A stretch of 46,261 nucleotides of DNA from Acidobacteriaceae bacterium (GTDB lineage Bacteria; Acidobacteriota; Terriglobia; Terriglobales; Acidobacteriaceae): NCBI GenBank assembly GCA_003132445.1, contig PKXU01000159.1, positions 1 through 46,261 of the forward strand, given 5' to 3'. Each line of letters opens with the position of its first letter. Positions within the stretch are counted from its first letter, which is position 1. The position numbers were made by a program, and so were the translations under genes. Below, piece after piece: positions 9,426 to 18,388 of this stretch. The notes below the pieces were generated by a model. It was not told the DNA's origin and made no database searches. It saw only the letters and a list, made by a program, of their open reading frames with translations.

Positions 9426-12400
9426 ATGAAGAGTTCCTTTCCTGCCTCGCGCTTTTCGATTCGCGCTGGAATCGTTTTAGTCTGTCTGATCGCAACGGCT
9501 TTTCGCGGCCACGCGCAGACCCAGGTCTCAGATGATCCTCCTGTGTATGGCCCGTTTAATGCCGTGTTCTTGCCCGATGGCGATGGCCTGAAGAAGCTTC
9601 TGGTGAAAAATGATTCGGTTCTTCGAGCCGATTCGCCCTGGTCGATCTACACCTGGGTCAATCCTGCGGAAGCGACGAAAATGCCCAGTCTTGTTGCTGG
9701 GGTGGGCGAGCCTGAAGAGGAGTTTTCCAGGTATCTCGCGCTGAGCGCCGACAACCTGATTCTTTGGATTGGCAAAGACAATAGTCTTTTCGCACCCGCT
9801 GCGCTCTCTCCCGGGAAATGGCATTTTGTCGCGGCAACATTCGATGGCGAGGAGTTTCGGCTTTACAGCGATAGCGCGCAAATTTCCAGCGGCAAACTGG
9901 ATTCGGGGAGCGTGACTCCCATGCTCGAAATGGCGCCTCCTTTTTTGCCATCTCTCAACTGGCGGCACTTCGGAGGATCCATCGCTTTACTCACCGTGGT
10001 CCGCAACGCGTTGAGCAGCGACGAGATCAAACAGCTATTTGAAAAGCCCGAGGATTTTTCACTCATTGAGTTTGAAGAGGCCTCGAAGCCCTGGCCGGTA
10101 CAAACCCGAGGACAAGCCGGGTATCGCGCGCCTCAAGATCCCGCGACCATGCCACAAACGAAGGCGCCGTTCTCGCATCCAGTAGCAAAACCGCTGCAGA
10201 CGCAAGAGATTGTCCGGGCGTTCGGCGACGGTCACTGGACGCTCGCAGCCGGATGGACCATGATTCCCGCACCGCAGCTGAACGCGGAAGGTTCCTTAAT
10301 TTCTCAGGTCGGCTTTAACGCTATGGACTGGATGTCCGCGACCGTCCCCGGAACTGTTCTCACTACTCTCGTCGATCGCGGTATTTATCCCGATCCCGAT
10401 TACGGTTTGAATAATCTTGCCATTCCAGAAAGTCTGAACAAACAGGATTACTGGTACCGAGTGGAATTTCGCGCGCCGAAAACGACTCAGGCGCAGCGAC
10501 TCACTCTCACTTTCGAGGGCATTAACTACAAGGCAGACGTGTGGCTCAATGGTCACTCCCTCGGCTCAATCAAGGGAGCATTCATTCGCGGCGCATTTGA
10601 CGTGACCGATATGCTGAAGCCCGATCGGCAAAATGTTCTGGCCGTGCGCGTTTCGCCGCCGCCACATCCGGGAATTCCTAACGAACAGTCGGTCAAAGGT
10701 GGTCCAGGAGAAAACGGCGGCATCATGTGCCTTGATGGTCCAACGTTTGTGACGACCGAGGGATGGGATTGGATTCCGGCGGTCCGCGACCGTGATACAG
10801 GAATATGGCAGCCTGTAACGCTCACCGCAACCAGCACTGTGAAAATCGGCGACCCGCAAGTGGTCACCTCGTTGCCTCTGCCCGATACCACGCGCGCCGA
10901 CGTTGTCATTAACGTGCCACTCAGAAATGTTTCGAATGCGCCTGTCACCGGCAAGTTAAAGGCTTCCTTCGGTGAGATCGTTGTGACTAAACAAGTCACG
11001 TTGCCGGCAGGCGAAAGCACAGTAACGCTCGCGCCATCGGAGTTCGCGCAACTGACCGTGCAGCATCCGCGCCTGTGGTGGCCGAACGGCTATGGTAAGC
11101 CGGGGTTGTACAACTTGCGCTTGAGCTTTTCGGACGGAAACAGCGAGTCGGACACGAAAGAGTTACGCTTCGGCATTCGAGAAGTCACCTATGAATTGAG
11201 CCTGCTCGACAGCACGGGCCACCTGCGCAGGCTGGAATATTCCCCAACTACTTCCAGATTGAAGGCAGAACAGGTCGTCGATGTGCGCCACGAAGGCATG
11301 CGCCAGATTCCTGCGGCCGATCCATTCCCCTCGTCTTTTCCGCAAGAGTGGAAGGAAGGATGGAAATCCTGGGTCGCATCGCTGATGCCCGGCGGCGAAC
11401 AATCTCCATCAATAAAAATGCTCGACGATACAAAAACTTCCCCGTATTTAGTAATTAAAGTGAATGGCGTCCGCATCGCCTGCCGCGGCGGTAATTGGGG
11501 TATGGACGATTCGCGCAAGCGAGTTTCCCGCGAGCATCTCGAGCCTTTTTTTCGCCTGCATCGTGATGCGAACTTAAACATCATTCGCAACTGGGTGGGC
11601 CAGAATACGGAGCAGACTTTCTATGATCTCGCCGACGAATACGGTCTTATGGTGTGGAACGATTTTTGGGAATCGACGCAGAACTATAACGTCGAGGCCG
11701 AAGATCCCCAGCTTTTTCTGGATAACGCCCGCGACACCATTCTGCGCTTCCGCAATCATCCCTCAATCGTGGTGTGGTGCGGGCGCAATGAAGGCGTGCC
11801 CCAGCCCATCATTAACGAAGGGCTGATCGCTTTGACAAGGACTCTGGATGGAACCCGCTACTACTTTCCCAGTTCGAATCAGATCAATCTCCAAAACAGC
11901 GGGCCATATAAATATATGGATCCCACGCTTTACTACACATCTCTGAATCATGGCTTCTCGGTCGAAACCGGAACTCCGTCGTTTTCCACACTGGAATCGT
12001 TCCGTGCCTGGATTCCGAACGAAGATCAGTGGCCCATCGGCGATGACTGGGCCTATCACGACTGGCACCAGAGCGGAAATGGCGACATGGCTCCGTTCAT
12101 GGCACAGATGCAAGCGGAGTTCGGCGCTCCCGTAAGTCTTGAGGATTTCGAGCGCAAGGCGCAGATGCTCGACTACGTGGATCACCGCGCAATTTTCGAA
12201 GGCATGAACGCTCACCTCTGGGCGCCGAATAGTGGACGCCTTTTGTGGATGACGCAGCCCGCATGGCCGAGCAACACCTGGCAAATCCTGAACGCGGACT
12301 ACGATACGCAATCATCTTTCTATGCGGTGAAGAAAGCCTGTGAGCCGCTCCATGTGCAACTTGATCTGTCGAATTACAACATCGCTGTAGTGAATACCAC

Positions 12401-12959
12401 GAACGATCTGAACGCCGCTGTGCTGATCAGCGCCAGCGTCTATTCCCTCGACAACCAGCTATTGTTTCATCGCGAAGAAAAACGAGACGCGGCCGCGGAT
12501 ACCGTCACCGATGGCTTTCGCCTGGAACTGCCGCCGTTGCTCTCAGCGCAAGGGATGGTGCTGGTGGGTTTAGAGTTGCGCAACTCGTCGGGAGAAGTAA
12601 TTTCCAGGAATCTTTACTGGCTGGGACAGGACAATTCTTCGTACCGCCGCTTGACTCGTCTCCCTGCTGGTTCTTTGTCTGCAACGGCAAAATCCACTCG
12701 CTCCGGAGATGAAGTACATGTGCAGGTTGAACTTCGAAATACGGGAACAACCGTCGCACTGCAGAGCAAGTTGACGCTCTTGAATGCCGGAGACAGCTCC
12801 CGCATTCTCCCCGCGTACTACAGCGACAATTATGTATCGCTTCTTCCCGGAGAAAGCCGGGAGATCGAAATCGCGTATCCCGCAAAATCGGCAGCCGGGC
12901 CGGCGCAGTTAGCCTTGCGGGGATGGAATGTTTCGAAACAGGTGGTTGCGATTCCCTAA
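9426..12959 (+). CDS. Secreted glycoside hydrolase family 2 protein with N-terminal LamG domain
   Basis: The 1177-residue exported protein has a signal peptide ending near ...GHAQT (residue ~31). Residues ~45-215 look like a concanavalin/LamG-type domain (AVFLPDGDG, WHFVAATFDGEEFRLY, HFGGSIALLTVV). GH2 domains follow: sugar-binding fold ~270-450 (WYRVEFRAP, VWLNGHSLG), immunoglobulin-like ~460-620, TIM barrel ~660-900, then C-terminal beta domains. A probable acid/base E789 lies in VVWCGRNEG and a probable nucleophile E847 in SVETGTPS. The sequence resembles the exo-beta-glucosaminidase/beta-mannosidase side of GH2 more than beta-galactosidases; the substrate is uncertain. AAGGAG lies 5 nt before the ATG. 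It probably degrades extracellular polysaccharide. Confidence 0.88.
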   Translation: MKSSFPASRFSIRAGIVLVCLIATAFRGHAQTQVSDDPPVYGPFNAVFLPDGDGLKKLLVKNDSVLRADSPWSIYTWVNPAEATKMPSLVAGVGEPEEEFSRYLALSADNLILWIGKDNSLFAPAALSPGKWHFVAATFDGEEFRLYSDSAQISSGKLDSGSVTPMLEMAPPFLPSLNWRHFGGSIALLTVVRNALSSDEIKQLFEKPEDFSLIEFEEASKPWPVQTRGQAGYRAPQDPATMPQTKAPFSHPVAKPLQTQEIVRAFGDGHWTLAAGWTMIPAPQLNAEGSLISQVGFNAMDWMSATVPGTVLTTLVDRGIYPDPDYGLNNLAIPESLNKQDYWYRVEFRAPKTTQAQRLTLTFEGINYKADVWLNGHSLGSIKGAFIRGAFDVTDMLKPDRQNVLAVRVSPPPHPGIPNEQSVKGGPGENGGIMCLDGPTFVTTEGWDWIPAVRDRDTGIWQPVTLTATSTVKIGDPQVVTSLPLPDTTRADVVINVPLRNVSNAPVTGKLKASFGEIVVTKQVTLPAGESTVTLAPSEFAQLTVQHPRLWWPNGYGKPGLYNLRLSFSDGNSESDTKELRFGIREVTYELSLLDSTGHLRRLEYSPTTSRLKAEQVVDVRHEGMRQIPAADPFPSSFPQEWKEGWKSWVASLMPGGEQSPSIKMLDDTKTSPYLVIKVNGVRIACRGGNWGMDDSRKRVSREHLEPFFRLHRDANLNIIRNWVGQNTEQTFYDLADEYGLMVWNDFWESTQNYNVEAEDPQLFLDNARDTILRFRNHPSIVVWCGRNEGVPQPIINEGLIALTRTLDGTRYYFPSSNQINLQNSGPYKYMDPTLYYTSLNHGFSVETGTPSFSTLESFRAWIPNEDQWPIGDDWAYHDWHQSGNGDMAPFMAQMQAEFGAPVSLEDFERKAQMLDYVDHRAIFEGMNAHLWAPNSGRLLWMTQPAWPSNTWQILNADYDTQSSFYAVKKACEPLHVQLDLSNYNIAVVNTTNDLNAAVLISASVYSLDNQLLFHREEKRDAAADTVTDGFRLELPPLLSAQGMVLVGLELRNSSGEVISRNLYWLGQDNSSYRRLTRLPAGSLSATAKSTRSGDEVHVQVELRNTGTTVALQSKLTLLNAGDSSRILPAYYSDNYVSLLPGESREIEIAYPAKSAAGPAQLALRGWNVSKQVVAIP

Positions 12960-12963
12960 CGGT

Positions 12964-13701
12964 TCAGGATCCGGCCGCACCCGGTTTGATTTCGGTTGCC
13001 TTGCCCTCGTGATACACAATCACCAGCGGCTTCCCACCGTTCGGATAACGCACGGTTTTTTCCTCCGAACTGTCGCCAGCGTCCGGAACGCCCATGCCAA
13101 TCGCGAAGTCCGCCTGCATCTCATTCATCCCCGGGTTGACCTGATGCTGCTCCACCGCCTGCCAAACGTCCGGCGGCCAGTGCTTGTACAGATCATGCGG
13201 ATCCTCGACGAAAAACATCTCGTCCGAGTAAATCTTGTATTGCCCGTCCGCTTCAAAGCCAATCGGAACCGCGTAGGTCTGTCCACCTTTCTCAAATATC
13301 GCCATTACTTGCATTCGTTGGTCGGCGCCCGGCGGCTTGGCCGTGACCACATCTTTCACCTGCAATTTTTCGATGGGCAGTAGCAATCCCGCCTCGTGCG
13401 CGAAGTCCACGCGCTTCCCTTCCATTTCATAGGGATAGTACGTATAGCGATATCCTTCCTTCACCCACTCCGGTTGTTGGGTAAGTTGTTTCGCGCTCTT
13501 CAGGTCGTAGGGATAAAGCTTCTTGGGATTGACGTAATAATCGGGATTGGAATAACCGACGGCTGCCGCTTGCTTCTGCTTGTCCGCAGCCACTTTGTCT
13601 TCATGGCGCTGGTAAAGAATATAGCCCGTGCGCAATCCCGCGACTACCATTGCGAGCAGCAGCGCCAGTTGTAGCTTCTGCTTCGCCTCAGCACTGATCA
13701 T
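12964..13701 (-). CDS. Membrane-anchored protein of unknown function
   Basis: This 245-residue protein has one N-terminal transmembrane or signal-anchor segment (residues ~10-28), a charged Lys/Gln-rich stretch, and then a soluble domain rich in Tyr and Pro (NPDYYVNPKKLYPYDL, YRYTYYPYEMEGKRVDF). It carries no motif I recognise. The C-terminal part (residues ~205-240: GMGVPDAGDSS, then a PNGGKPLVIVYHEG segment) resembles the end of small SmpA/BamE-like or lipoprotein domains, but that is only an impression. It is convergent with the GH2 gene with a 4-nt gap, leaving no room for a terminator between them. Confidence 0.72.
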   Translation of the reverse strand: MISAEAKQKLQLALLLAMVVAGLRTGYILYQRHEDKVAADKQKQAAAVGYSNPDYYVNPKKLYPYDLKSAKQLTQQPEWVKEGYRYTYYPYEMEGKRVDFAHEAGLLLPIEKLQVKDVVTAKPPGADQRMQVMAIFEKGGQTYAVPIGFEADGQYKIYSDEMFFVEDPHDLYKHWPPDVWQAVEQHQVNPGMNEMQADFAIGMGVPDAGDSSEEKTVRYPNGGKPLVIVYHEGKATEIKPGAAGS

Positions 13702-13802
13702 GGGAGAACTGTACCAAGTTTCACTGCATCAAGTTTCATGGTCCGGCCAATCTCAGCATATCGGCGCGCAGCTATAAGGTAAACTGGAAGAGAGGTACTG
13801 CG

Positions 13803-14150
13803 ATGGCTGCCATTACTGAACATGACGTCCTAAGCGCTCTGAAGAGCTGCTACGATCCCGAGATTCCGGTCAATATTGTCGATCTTGGCCTCATCTACAA
13901 AGTGAATTTTGCGCCCGCGTCCGCTGAACCTCAGAATATAAATTCTGAAAACTCGAAACAGGATGTCACCGTTGAAATGACGTTGACCGCGCAAGGCTGC
14001 CCGGAGCATGTAAACATCAGTGCGCAAGTCAAATCCCGCGTCGAGCAGTTGCCCGGCGTGGGCAACTGCACTGTGAATGTGGTGTGGGCCCCGCCCTGGA
14101 CCCCCGAACGCCTCAGTCCAGAAGCCAGAAAACAGCTGGGCATCGAGTAA
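13803..14150 (+). CDS. MIP18/DUF59-family Fe-S assembly protein (SufT-like)
   Basis: The 115-residue protein has the DUF59 signature: an N-terminal helix with DPEIPVNIVDLGLIY (residues ~19-33), TAQGCPEH with the conserved Cys, and the C-terminal VVWAPPWTPERLS. Members of this family (SufT, PaaD, the N-terminus of ApbC/Mrp) help mature Fe-S clusters. A ~20-residue Asn/Glu/Ser-rich insert sits between the first two motifs. The gene has the ribosome site AGAGAGG and stands alone, so it is a free-standing SufT-like factor, not part of a visible suf or paa operon. Confidence 0.88.
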   Translation: MAAITEHDVLSALKSCYDPEIPVNIVDLGLIYKVNFAPASAEPQNINSENSKQDVTVEMTLTAQGCPEHVNISAQVKSRVEQLPGVGNCTVNVVWAPPWTPERLSPEARKQLGIE

Positions 14151-14152
14151 AG

Positions 14153-14246
14153 GCCAGACTTCGGACCTCAGGCTTCGGACCCCAGAGAGTCAGATTCTAG
14201 CTTTGTGGGGAAAGCCAGAAGTCTGAGGTCTGAAGTCTGAAGTCAG
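14153..14246. repeat. Imperfect inverted repeat of GACTTCxGA units
   Basis: The gap between two convergent genes is almost entirely filled by an inverted repeat. The arm 14157-14176 matches the reverse complement of 14218-14237 at 18 of 20 positions, both mismatches being G-U compatible, around a ~40-nt loop. Each arm is itself built from direct repeats of a CTTCGGACCT/CTTCAGACCT-like unit. It may serve as a bidirectional transcription end, or be a member of a dispersed repeat family. Confidence 0.6.
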
Positions 14247-14250
14247 ATCT

Positions 14251-14526
14251 TCATTCGAGGAATTCTTCCCAACCAGCGCCGCCTCGCCCCCCCGCTGCGG
14301 TAAGCCGTCTGCCGGCTTGTCCCGCCATTTCCATCACGCGCATGCCCCGTTCGAAGTAGTCTGGCATCGATTGCCGCACCCTGTCGAATTGCTCGGGATA
14401 CTCGGCCGCCAGCAGTGCGAGACTGACCCCTGTGGCCAACACTCCCGCTGGATATCTTCTCTTGGCAAAAAAAATCGCTGCCGCGCCGATCGAGCCGATA
14501 ACGAAAGCCTTCTTCCACGAATCCAT
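14251..14526 (-). CDS. Small membrane protein of unknown function
   Basis: The 91-residue product has two short hydrophobic segments (residues ~6-20 and ~26-42), then a soluble tail rich in Arg, Glu and Gly with a heptad-like amphipathic region (residues ~43-70). GAGGGA lies 7 nt before the ATG. The alternative overlapping frame (14243-14539) is Arg/Gly-rich and looks like a shadow. No family is recognised. Confidence 0.6.
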   Translation of the reverse strand: MDSWKKAFVIGSIGAAAIFFAKRRYPAGVLATGVSLALLAAEYPEQFDRVRQSMPDYFERGMRVMEMAGQAGRRLTAAGGRGGAGWEEFLE

Positions 14527-14628
14527 AGTTTTCCCTCAAAACGATTTAGGTTGCTAAAAAAGGAAGCTGTGTTGCCAAAATTGTAGCAACAACATAGGCG
14601 GCCGCAATAAGACTCCGTCTGCGCACCA

Positions 14629-14655
14629 TTGACTTCATGACCGTTCCTTTATACT
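14629..14655 (+). promoter_or_regulatory. Candidate sigma70-type promoter of the P1 peptidase gene
   Basis: TTGACT (14629-14634) and TATACT (14650-14655) are good matches to the consensus boxes, but the spacer is only 15 nt. The -10 lies 22 nt before the start codon, leaving room for the GGAGG ribosome site. Confidence 0.4.
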
Positions 14656-14677
14656 TCCTCGTTCGCCGGAGGCTTGC

Positions 14678-15835
14678 ATGTTCTTATCTCGAAACCGCCT
14701 GACCGCATTGCTGCTCATCCCCGCTTTGGCCACAACCATGGCAGCGCAATCCAAACCGCGCGCCCGCGACCTGGGAGTTCCCTTCGATGGAACTCCGGGC
14801 CCGAATAATGCCATCACCGATGTTAAGGGAGTTGAAGTCGGACACACTACGCTCATTTCGGGTGAAGGGAAACTCGAAGTCGGCAAAGGTCCGGTTCGTA
14901 CCGGCGTCACCGCCATCCATCCCCGCGGGAAGGCCAGCAATGACGCGGTGTTTGCCGCCTGGTTCACGCTTAACGGCAACGGCGAAATGACGGGCACGAC
15001 CTGGGTCGACGATTCCGGATTTTTGAACGGACCGGTCATGATCACGAACACGCACAGTGTTGGCGTAGTCCGTGACGCGGTGATCGCCTGGAAAGTCAAG
15101 CACGGCACGCCCGACATGGAAGGCTACTGGTGGTCACTTCCCGTGGTCGCCGAAACCTGGGACGGCTATCTCAACGATATCAACGGTTTCCACGTTAAGC
15201 CAGAAGACGCATTCCATGCCCTCGACAGCGCTCACTCCGGTCTAGTCGAAGAAGGCAATGTAGGAGGCGGCACCGGCATGATTTGCAACGAATTCAAAGG
15301 CGGCATCGGAACCTCGTCGCGCGTCCTCGGTGCCAAGGCGGGCGGCTATACGGTCGGAGTGCTGGTGCAATGCAACTACGGCTCGCGCGAGCAGCTTCGG
15401 ATTGCGGGCGTCAATGTTGGACGTGAAATTCCTGAGCATACCGTTTGGCAAAAAGATGTCGGCTCCATTATTGTCGTTCTGGCAACCGATGCTCCTCTGA
15501 TTCCTACGCAACTCAAGCGCCTAGCCAGAAAGATTTCGCTGGGACTGGGCCGCGATGGAAGCTATTCCGGCGACGGGTCGGGAGACATCTTCATTGCATT
15601 TTCCACAGCAAATCCCGGCGCTGTTGGCAGCCAGGGATTGCATCAGCTCACCATGCTTCCCAACGATTCGCTCGATCCGCTGTTTCTGGCGACTGTGCAG
15701 GCAACCGAAGAGGCGGTAGTAAACGCCATGGTCGCAGCCGATACTATGACGGGGATCGATAATCACACGGTCATCTCTTTGCCGCACGAGCGTCTGCGGG
15801 AAGCTCTGAAAAAATACAATCGCTTGGTCAAGTAA
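14678..15835 (+). CDS. Secreted P1-family peptidase (DmpA/BapA-like aminopeptidase)
   Basis: The 385-residue protein has a signal peptide (cleavage near AMAAQS, residue ~24), followed by the DmpA/BapA fold: RDLGVPFDGTPGPNNAITDV, VEVGHTT, ITNTHSVG, GNVGGGTGM and FKGGIGTSSR. Family members are N-terminal nucleophile hydrolases that self-cleave to create a catalytic Ser or Thr. The cleavage site is expected in the Gly-Thr-Ser-Ser stretch at residues 211-214. Known activities include D-aminopeptidase/esterase and beta-peptide hydrolysis; the true substrate is unknown. GGAGG lies upstream of the ATG. Confidence 0.92.
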   Translation: MFLSRNRLTALLLIPALATTMAAQSKPRARDLGVPFDGTPGPNNAITDVKGVEVGHTTLISGEGKLEVGKGPVRTGVTAIHPRGKASNDAVFAAWFTLNGNGEMTGTTWVDDSGFLNGPVMITNTHSVGVVRDAVIAWKVKHGTPDMEGYWWSLPVVAETWDGYLNDINGFHVKPEDAFHALDSAHSGLVEEGNVGGGTGMICNEFKGGIGTSSRVLGAKAGGYTVGVLVQCNYGSREQLRIAGVNVGREIPEHTVWQKDVGSIIVVLATDAPLIPTQLKRLARKISLGLGRDGSYSGDGSGDIFIAFSTANPGAVGSQGLHQLTMLPNDSLDPLFLATVQATEEAVVNAMVAADTMTGIDNHTVISLPHERLREALKKYNRLVK

Positions 15836-15925
15836 TCGCGATAATCGGCGCGGGGCCTAAGGCTAACATCGCTAAACAAAGATCGCTAAATCTTGATACT
15901 GGATATACGAAAACGGCTCATCATT

Positions 15926-18388
15926 TTAGCTTGGTCCGTATGCCCCACTCCCGCGCCGGTAGTCCAGCGGATCGATTCCAAAACGCTTCAGCATGGACTG
16001 CAGTGTAGTCCGCTTGATCCCCAATCGACTGGCTGCCCCGTCGGAGCCAGAGAGCACGCCACTGCTCTCGCGCAAAACACGAATAATGTGATCGCGCTCG
16101 ATTTCGGTAAGGGTTTCATCTCTTCTAATATCCTCAGCCGCATCTAACTCCATCGGCGGCGCAGCGAGCACGTGGCCTTTGCTCAAAATCACCATGCGCT
16201 CAATCATGTTCTCGAGTTCGCGGATGTTGCCAGGCCAGTTCCAGTTCTGCAGCACCATCATCGTTTCCGGTGGGATCGTGTCAATGTGCTTTCCCATACG
16301 CGCGGAATGTTTTTTCACAAAGTGACCGACCAGAATCGGAATGTCGCCGCGCCGCTGCCGCAACGGCGGCAAATCGATGGGAAAGACATTCAGACGGTAG
16401 AACAAATCCTCGCGAAACTTCTTGTCGGCAATATCTTGATGCAAATCGCGATTGGTGGCGGAGATGATTCTCACGTCGACGCGGCGGGTGTGCACACCTC
16501 CCAACCGCTCGAATTCGCGATCCTGCAGCACCCGCAAGAGCTTCGGTTGCAGCTCCAGCGGCAATTCGCCAATCTCGTCCAGAAACAACGTTCCCTTATC
16601 CGCCAGCTCAACGCGTCCCACTTTCTGGCTAACGGCGCCTGTGAATGCCCCCTTTTCATGCCCAAAAAGTTCGCTCTCCAGCAGACCAACTGGCACGGCG
16701 GCGCAGTTCAGCTTGATGAAAGTCTGCTGGCGCCGGGAACTCAGCGAATGTACCGAACGTGCAATCAATTCTTTGCCGCTGCCGGTCTCGCCTAACAGTA
16801 AGACCGTGGAGTCGGTCGGGGCCACGACTCGCACATTCTTCAGGACCTCGCGCAATGCCAAACTCTGACCAATGATTTCCTCAAATCCAAGTTCTGTCTG
16901 AATCTGGCCTTCGAGGTAAGTTTTTTCCTGGGCCAGCTTTTCTCGCGCGTCCTGCAGCCGATCCGTCATTTCGCGAAGACGCCCAATATCCATGCACGCA
17001 CCGGTAATTCCAACCACGTTTCCCCCCGCGTCCAACAAGGGTTCAATGGTGATATCGAATGCTTCGTTCCTGCCGTTGTGTGGTATCACTATTTCCTGCC
17101 GCGACGCCACGCCGGTCTTCAAAACCTTCCGTTTCAATTCAACCAGACCCGCCGCTTTTTTGGCTCCGATAATTTGCGCATCGGTCTTCCCGATCACCTC
17201 CTGTTGCCAGTAACTCTGCGGGTTATAAATCCAGGTGTAACGCAGGTCGCAATCCTGATTGAAGACAGTAATCGGAGAATCCTTGAGGGCGACGCGAAAA
17301 CGCTCTTCGCTTTCTACCCGGGATTGTTCCGCTTTTCTTTGGCCTTCGGCCGCCTTCACCTGCTCGGTCACATCCCGCTGTATGCCCCAGGTACGCAGCA
17401 ACATCCCATTTTCGACAATCCCGATCATGCTGTTGCGAAATACCTTGGGATTGCCGTGAATATCCACTTCGTGCGACTCTCGTTCCAGAACGTTAAATCC
17501 AAAACGGATATATTCGCGGGCTAGTTCAAGATTACGCGGGTCCTCCGCTGGCAGAAGTTCAGTGAGCCTCTTCGTCAGAAGTTCCTCTCTAGAGGTGAAA
17601 CCGTACATTTTGGCCAGAGCATCGTTGCACTCTCCCATATAGGAGTGATGGAGAATGTGATGAACCATCTGGTCTTCCGGCAGATCGATCGCGAGGGGTG
17701 TGTCCAACTCCTGGCAGAAAATACCTTCCGAACTTTGCGACACGAAGCGGCGATAATCTTCCTCCCGCCGCCGCAGGGCATCTTCGGCAATCTTGCGATC
17801 TGTGATGTCGATCGCAGTGGCCTGAAATATAGATGCTCCGTCGGGACCGCCCGCGGTGATCACGGTATTGAACAAGACCCAAACCGGTGCTCCATTTTTC
17901 TTTCGCAGCTGTATCTCTCGGCTGAAATACGCACCCTGTTGCCTCAAATCACGCAGAAGAGGTTCACGGTCGGCTGCATCGAAATAGAATTCTGCCGTGG
18001 CGCGGCCCCGAACTTCATCGGCCTTACAATAGCCAAGTATGCGCGCCCACGCCTCATTACAATCGAGCAGCTTCCCGTCCATGCTGGAAATCGCCACGCC
18101 GGCAACGTTTTTTTCGAATAGTAGCCGGTAGCGTTCTTCCGATCGCCGAAGGAAAGTCTCAGTACGCTGTCGCTCGGTAAAATGGAGCGTTTCCGGGTCA
18201 ACTACCTCCACCGCGTCATTGGAGTGGTCAATCAGCGTTCGGAACAGTTCGAGGGAACGATCTGTCTTCTTTCGCTCCGTAATATCCTGCAATACACTCG
18301 CCACCCGGTCGACAACGTTCGTCCCCTTAACCGGAAAACAGGTAATCAAAAGGTCTCGGTCGCCCCGCGTGCGGTACTTGGGTCGCAA
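15926..18388 (-). CDS. Sigma54-dependent activator, PAS-rich (3' part of a frameshifted gene)
   Basis: The 820-residue frame opens at a TTG in the middle of a PAS domain. It continues with further PAS/PAC modules (around residues 68-190, 200-340 and 355-470), a coiled-coil linker, and a sigma54 AAA+ domain: GETGSGKE Walker A near residue 533, the GAFTGA sigma54-contact loop near 583, LFLDEIGELP Walker B. It ends in a Fis-type helix-turn-helix (ASRLGIKRTTLQSMLKRFGI). It has no receiver domain, so PAS modules probably sense the signal. Its first residues continue the PAS domain that is cut off in the upstream frame 18346-18993. A single missing base near 18392-18394 separates the two. With that base restored the product would be about 1022 residues. 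Confidence 0.85.
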   Translation of the reverse strand: MRPKYRTRGDRDLLITCFPVKGTNVVDRVASVLQDITERKKTDRSLELFRTLIDHSNDAVEVVDPETLHFTERQRTETFLRRSEERYRLLFEKNVAGVAISSMDGKLLDCNEAWARILGYCKADEVRGRATAEFYFDAADREPLLRDLRQQGAYFSREIQLRKKNGAPVWVLFNTVITAGGPDGASIFQATAIDITDRKIAEDALRRREEDYRRFVSQSSEGIFCQELDTPLAIDLPEDQMVHHILHHSYMGECNDALAKMYGFTSREELLTKRLTELLPAEDPRNLELAREYIRFGFNVLERESHEVDIHGNPKVFRNSMIGIVENGMLLRTWGIQRDVTEQVKAAEGQRKAEQSRVESEERFRVALKDSPITVFNQDCDLRYTWIYNPQSYWQQEVIGKTDAQIIGAKKAAGLVELKRKVLKTGVASRQEIVIPHNGRNEAFDITIEPLLDAGGNVVGITGACMDIGRLREMTDRLQDAREKLAQEKTYLEGQIQTELGFEEIIGQSLALREVLKNVRVVAPTDSTVLLLGETGSGKELIARSVHSLSSRRQQTFIKLNCAAVPVGLLESELFGHEKGAFTGAVSQKVGRVELADKGTLFLDEIGELPLELQPKLLRVLQDREFERLGGVHTRRVDVRIISATNRDLHQDIADKKFREDLFYRLNVFPIDLPPLRQRRGDIPILVGHFVKKHSARMGKHIDTIPPETMMVLQNWNWPGNIRELENMIERMVILSKGHVLAAPPMELDAAEDIRRDETLTEIERDHIIRVLRESSGVLSGSDGAASRLGIKRTTLQSMLKRFGIDPLDYRRGSGAYGPS

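Noticed and set aside
14243..14539. 98-residue minus-strand frame overlapping the small membrane protein
   Set aside because: Arg/Gly/Ser-rich translation with no hydrophobic pattern; the overlapping frame 14251-14526 has membrane segments and a ribosome site.
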